Shown: positions 4,721-6,154 of the stretch, in pieces | How the letters are laid out: the number at the start of each line of letters is the position of its first letter | How positions within the stretch are numbered: position 1 is the first letter of the stretch | Source of the DNA: Lachnospiraceae bacterium | Lineage (GTDB): Bacteria; Bacillota; Clostridia; Lachnospirales; Lachnospiraceae | Assembly: GCA_900772675.1 (NCBI GenBank) | Contig: CAAGRM010000279.1 | Coordinates: 1-6,154 of the forward strand | DNA: 6,154 nt | Reading direction: 5' to 3' | The notes under the pieces: model-generated | The model's input: only the letters and a program-made list of their open reading frames with translations | Told to the model about the DNA's origin: nothing | The model's database searches: none | Translations under genes and position numbers: made by a program

Positions 4721-6154
4721 ATGCAGCCAAAATTCAAAAAAATGTTATACGGAGGAGATTATAACCCAAACCAGTGGCCAAAGGAAATCTGGGATGAGGA
4801 TATGAAGCTGTTTCGTCAGGCACACATCAACAGCACAACCATCAATGTCTTTTCCTGGGCAAAAATTCAGCCGTCGGAGAACGAGTACGATTTTTCCGAG
4901 CTTGATGAGATCGTGGATACCCTGACAAAAGAGGACGTTCAGATTGTCATGGCAACCTCTACCGGTGCGCTTCCGGCATGGATGGTACACCGTTATCCGG
5001 AAGTTACGAGAACTGATTTTGAAGGCCGCCATCACAACTTCGGCCATCGCCACAACGCATGCCCAAACAGCCCGGTTTTCCAGAAATATGCAAAACGCCT
5101 GGCAGAAAAACTGGCAGAGCGCTACGGCGACAACAAGAACATCGTCTGCTGGCATATCAGCAATGAGTACGGCGGCGAGTGCTACTGCGAGAACTGTGCG
5201 AAAGCGTTCCGTGTATGGCTTAAGGATAAATATAAAACCCTCGACGAAGTGAACAAAGCATGGAATATGGAGTTCTGGGGTCACACGATCTATGATTGGG
5301 AAGAGATTGTACCGCCAAATGATCTGGGAGACGGAATGCCGTGGGGCAGTCATACTGCATTTGCAGGACTTTCGCTTGACTACATGCGTTTCAATTCCGA
5401 TGGCATGCTGAATAACTATAAAATGGAGCGTGACGCAATCCGCAAATACGATAAAGAGACGCTGATTACCACGAACCTGATGGGAACCTACAAAACGCTG
5501 GACTACTTTAAATGGGCCAAAGAAATGGACATTGTATCCTGGGACAACTATCCAAGCTACAATACACCGTGGAGCCATGTGGCAATGACCCACGATTTGA
5601 TGCGCGGACTCAAAGATGCCCCGTTCATGCTGATGGAGCAGACCCCGAGCCAGCAGAACTGGCAGCCGTATAACTCCTTAAAGAGACCGGGTCAGATGCG
5701 TGCACAGAGCTATCAGACCGTTGCGCACGGCGCAGATACCATTCAGTTCTTCCAGCTCCGCAGAAGTGTCGGCGGCTGTGAAAAATTCCACGGTGCTGTG
5801 ATTGCGCATGCAGGAACGGCAGACACCCGTGTATTCCGTGAAGTAACGCAGCTTGGCGAAGAACTGGAAAAAATCGGAAGCCGCGTGATGGGATCCGAAA
5901 ATCATGCAAAGGTCGGAATTATTTTTGACTGGGAAAATTACTGGGCACTGGAGTTTACCAGCGGACCGAACCGTGATTTGCAGTATGTAGACCAGATTGA
6001 GCAGATGTACAATTACTTCTACAACAAGAACATCGCTGTTGATATGATTCCGATTGACGCTGATTTCTCAAAATATGATCTTGTCGCAGCACCGGTACTC
6101 TATATGGTAAAAGACGGTGTAGCAGAGAGTCTGGAAAGCTATGTACAGGCAGGC
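4721..6154 (+). CDS. GH42 beta-galactosidase, N-terminal 478 residues (runs off the right edge)
   Basis: Hydrolyses terminal beta-D-galactosides (lactose-like or plant and host galacto-oligosaccharides) with retention of configuration. The ATG at 4721 has a perfect AGGAGG 9 bases upstream. The start MLYGGDYNPNQWP (8-20) is the classic GH42 opening. The (beta/alpha)8 barrel carries acid/base E149 in WHISNEYGG and nucleophile E306 in FMLMEQTPS. The zinc-binding cysteines of the family are all present: C114 in HNACPNS, and C154, C156 and C159 in ECYCENC. The segment from about 395 (KVGIIFDWENYWALE) begins the second, trimerisation domain. The family is usually about 660-690 residues, so roughly 200 residues including the C-terminal domain lie beyond the window. 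No signal peptide is seen, so the enzyme is cytoplasmic and needs imported sugar. It is divergent from the AraC regulator, the usual arrangement for substrate-induced glycosidases. No frame break or missing catalytic residue in the visible part. Confidence 0.96.
   Translation, partial: MQPKFKKMLYGGDYNPNQWPKEIWDEDMKLFRQAHINSTTINVFSWAKIQPSENEYDFSELDEIVDTLTKEDVQIVMATSTGALPAWMVHRYPEVTRTDFEGRHHNFGHRHNACPNSPVFQKYAKRLAEKLAERYGDNKNIVCWHISNEYGGECYCENCAKAFRVWLKDKYKTLDEVNKAWNMEFWGHTIYDWEEIVPPNDLGDGMPWGSHTAFAGLSLDYMRFNSDGMLNNYKMERDAIRKYDKETLITTNLMGTYKTLDYFKWAKEMDIVSWDNYPSYNTPWSHVAMTHDLMRGLKDAPFMLMEQTPSQQNWQPYNSLKRPGQMRAQSYQTVAHGADTIQFFQLRRSVGGCEKFHGAVIAHAGTADTRVFREVTQLGEELEKIGSRVMGSENHAKVGIIFDWENYWALEFTSGPNRDLQYVDQIEQMYNYFYNKNIAVDMIPIDADFSKYDLVAAPVLYMVKDGVAESLESYVQAG

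Noticed and set aside
4745..5593. Long minus-strand open frame (282 codons) inside the galactosidase region
   Set aside because: It lies wholly antisense to a GH42 gene with intact catalytic motifs; its translation is rich in Cys, His, Phe and Val with no domain pattern and no ribosome site.
1..6154. A new defence, phage, CRISPR or biosynthetic system
   Set aside because: No arrays, nucleases, helicases, integrases, toxins or synthases are seen; all larger genes belong to common metabolic or regulatory families.

Overview
The window looks like chromosomal DNA from a low-to-moderate GC Gram-positive anaerobe, most likely a gut Clostridia member of the Lachnospiraceae type. This rests on strong AGGAGG-type ribosome sites, a TTGCAC-17-TATAAT promoter, a COG2509-type FAD protein, and an AraC regulator divergent from a GH42 beta-galactosidase. 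The genus cannot be fixed from the sequence alone.

Layout. (1) 1-712, minus strand: a Cof-type HAD phosphatase leaving the window on the left. Its C-terminal catalytic motif is replaced by unrelated sequence from about base 61, so it is probably interrupted; an insertion-sequence end is one explanation. (2) 713-1029: a divergent intergenic region with a perfect 10-bp inverted repeat and a near-consensus promoter reading right. (3) 1030-3458, plus strand: a phosphoglycolate-phosphatase-like HAD enzyme, a very acidic 87-residue protein of unknown function, and a FAD-dependent oxidoreductase with a four-cysteine cluster. They are probably one transcription unit. (4) 3480-3519: a strong symmetric hairpin acting as terminator for both converging units. 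(5) 3535-4398, minus strand: an AraC-family regulator with an N-terminal cupin-like sensor. (6) 4399-4720: a control region rich in repeats. (7) 4721 to the right edge, plus strand: the first 478 residues of a GH42 beta-galactosidase, with both catalytic glutamates and the zinc cysteines intact.

How they work together. The AraC regulator and the GH42 enzyme form a classic divergent regulator/target pair. The beta-galactosidase promoter has a good -10 but a poor -35. A 22-bp-spaced direct repeat overlaps that -35, as expected for activation by an AraC protein that senses a galactoside-type ligand. The phosphatases and oxidoreductase look like housekeeping or metabolite-repair functions and have no evident link to galactoside use. 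I see no phage, CRISPR, tRNA, rRNA or defence system. The most unusual points are the broken Cof gene, the acidic small protein paired with the Cys-rich flavoprotein, and the operator architecture of the galactosidase promoter.
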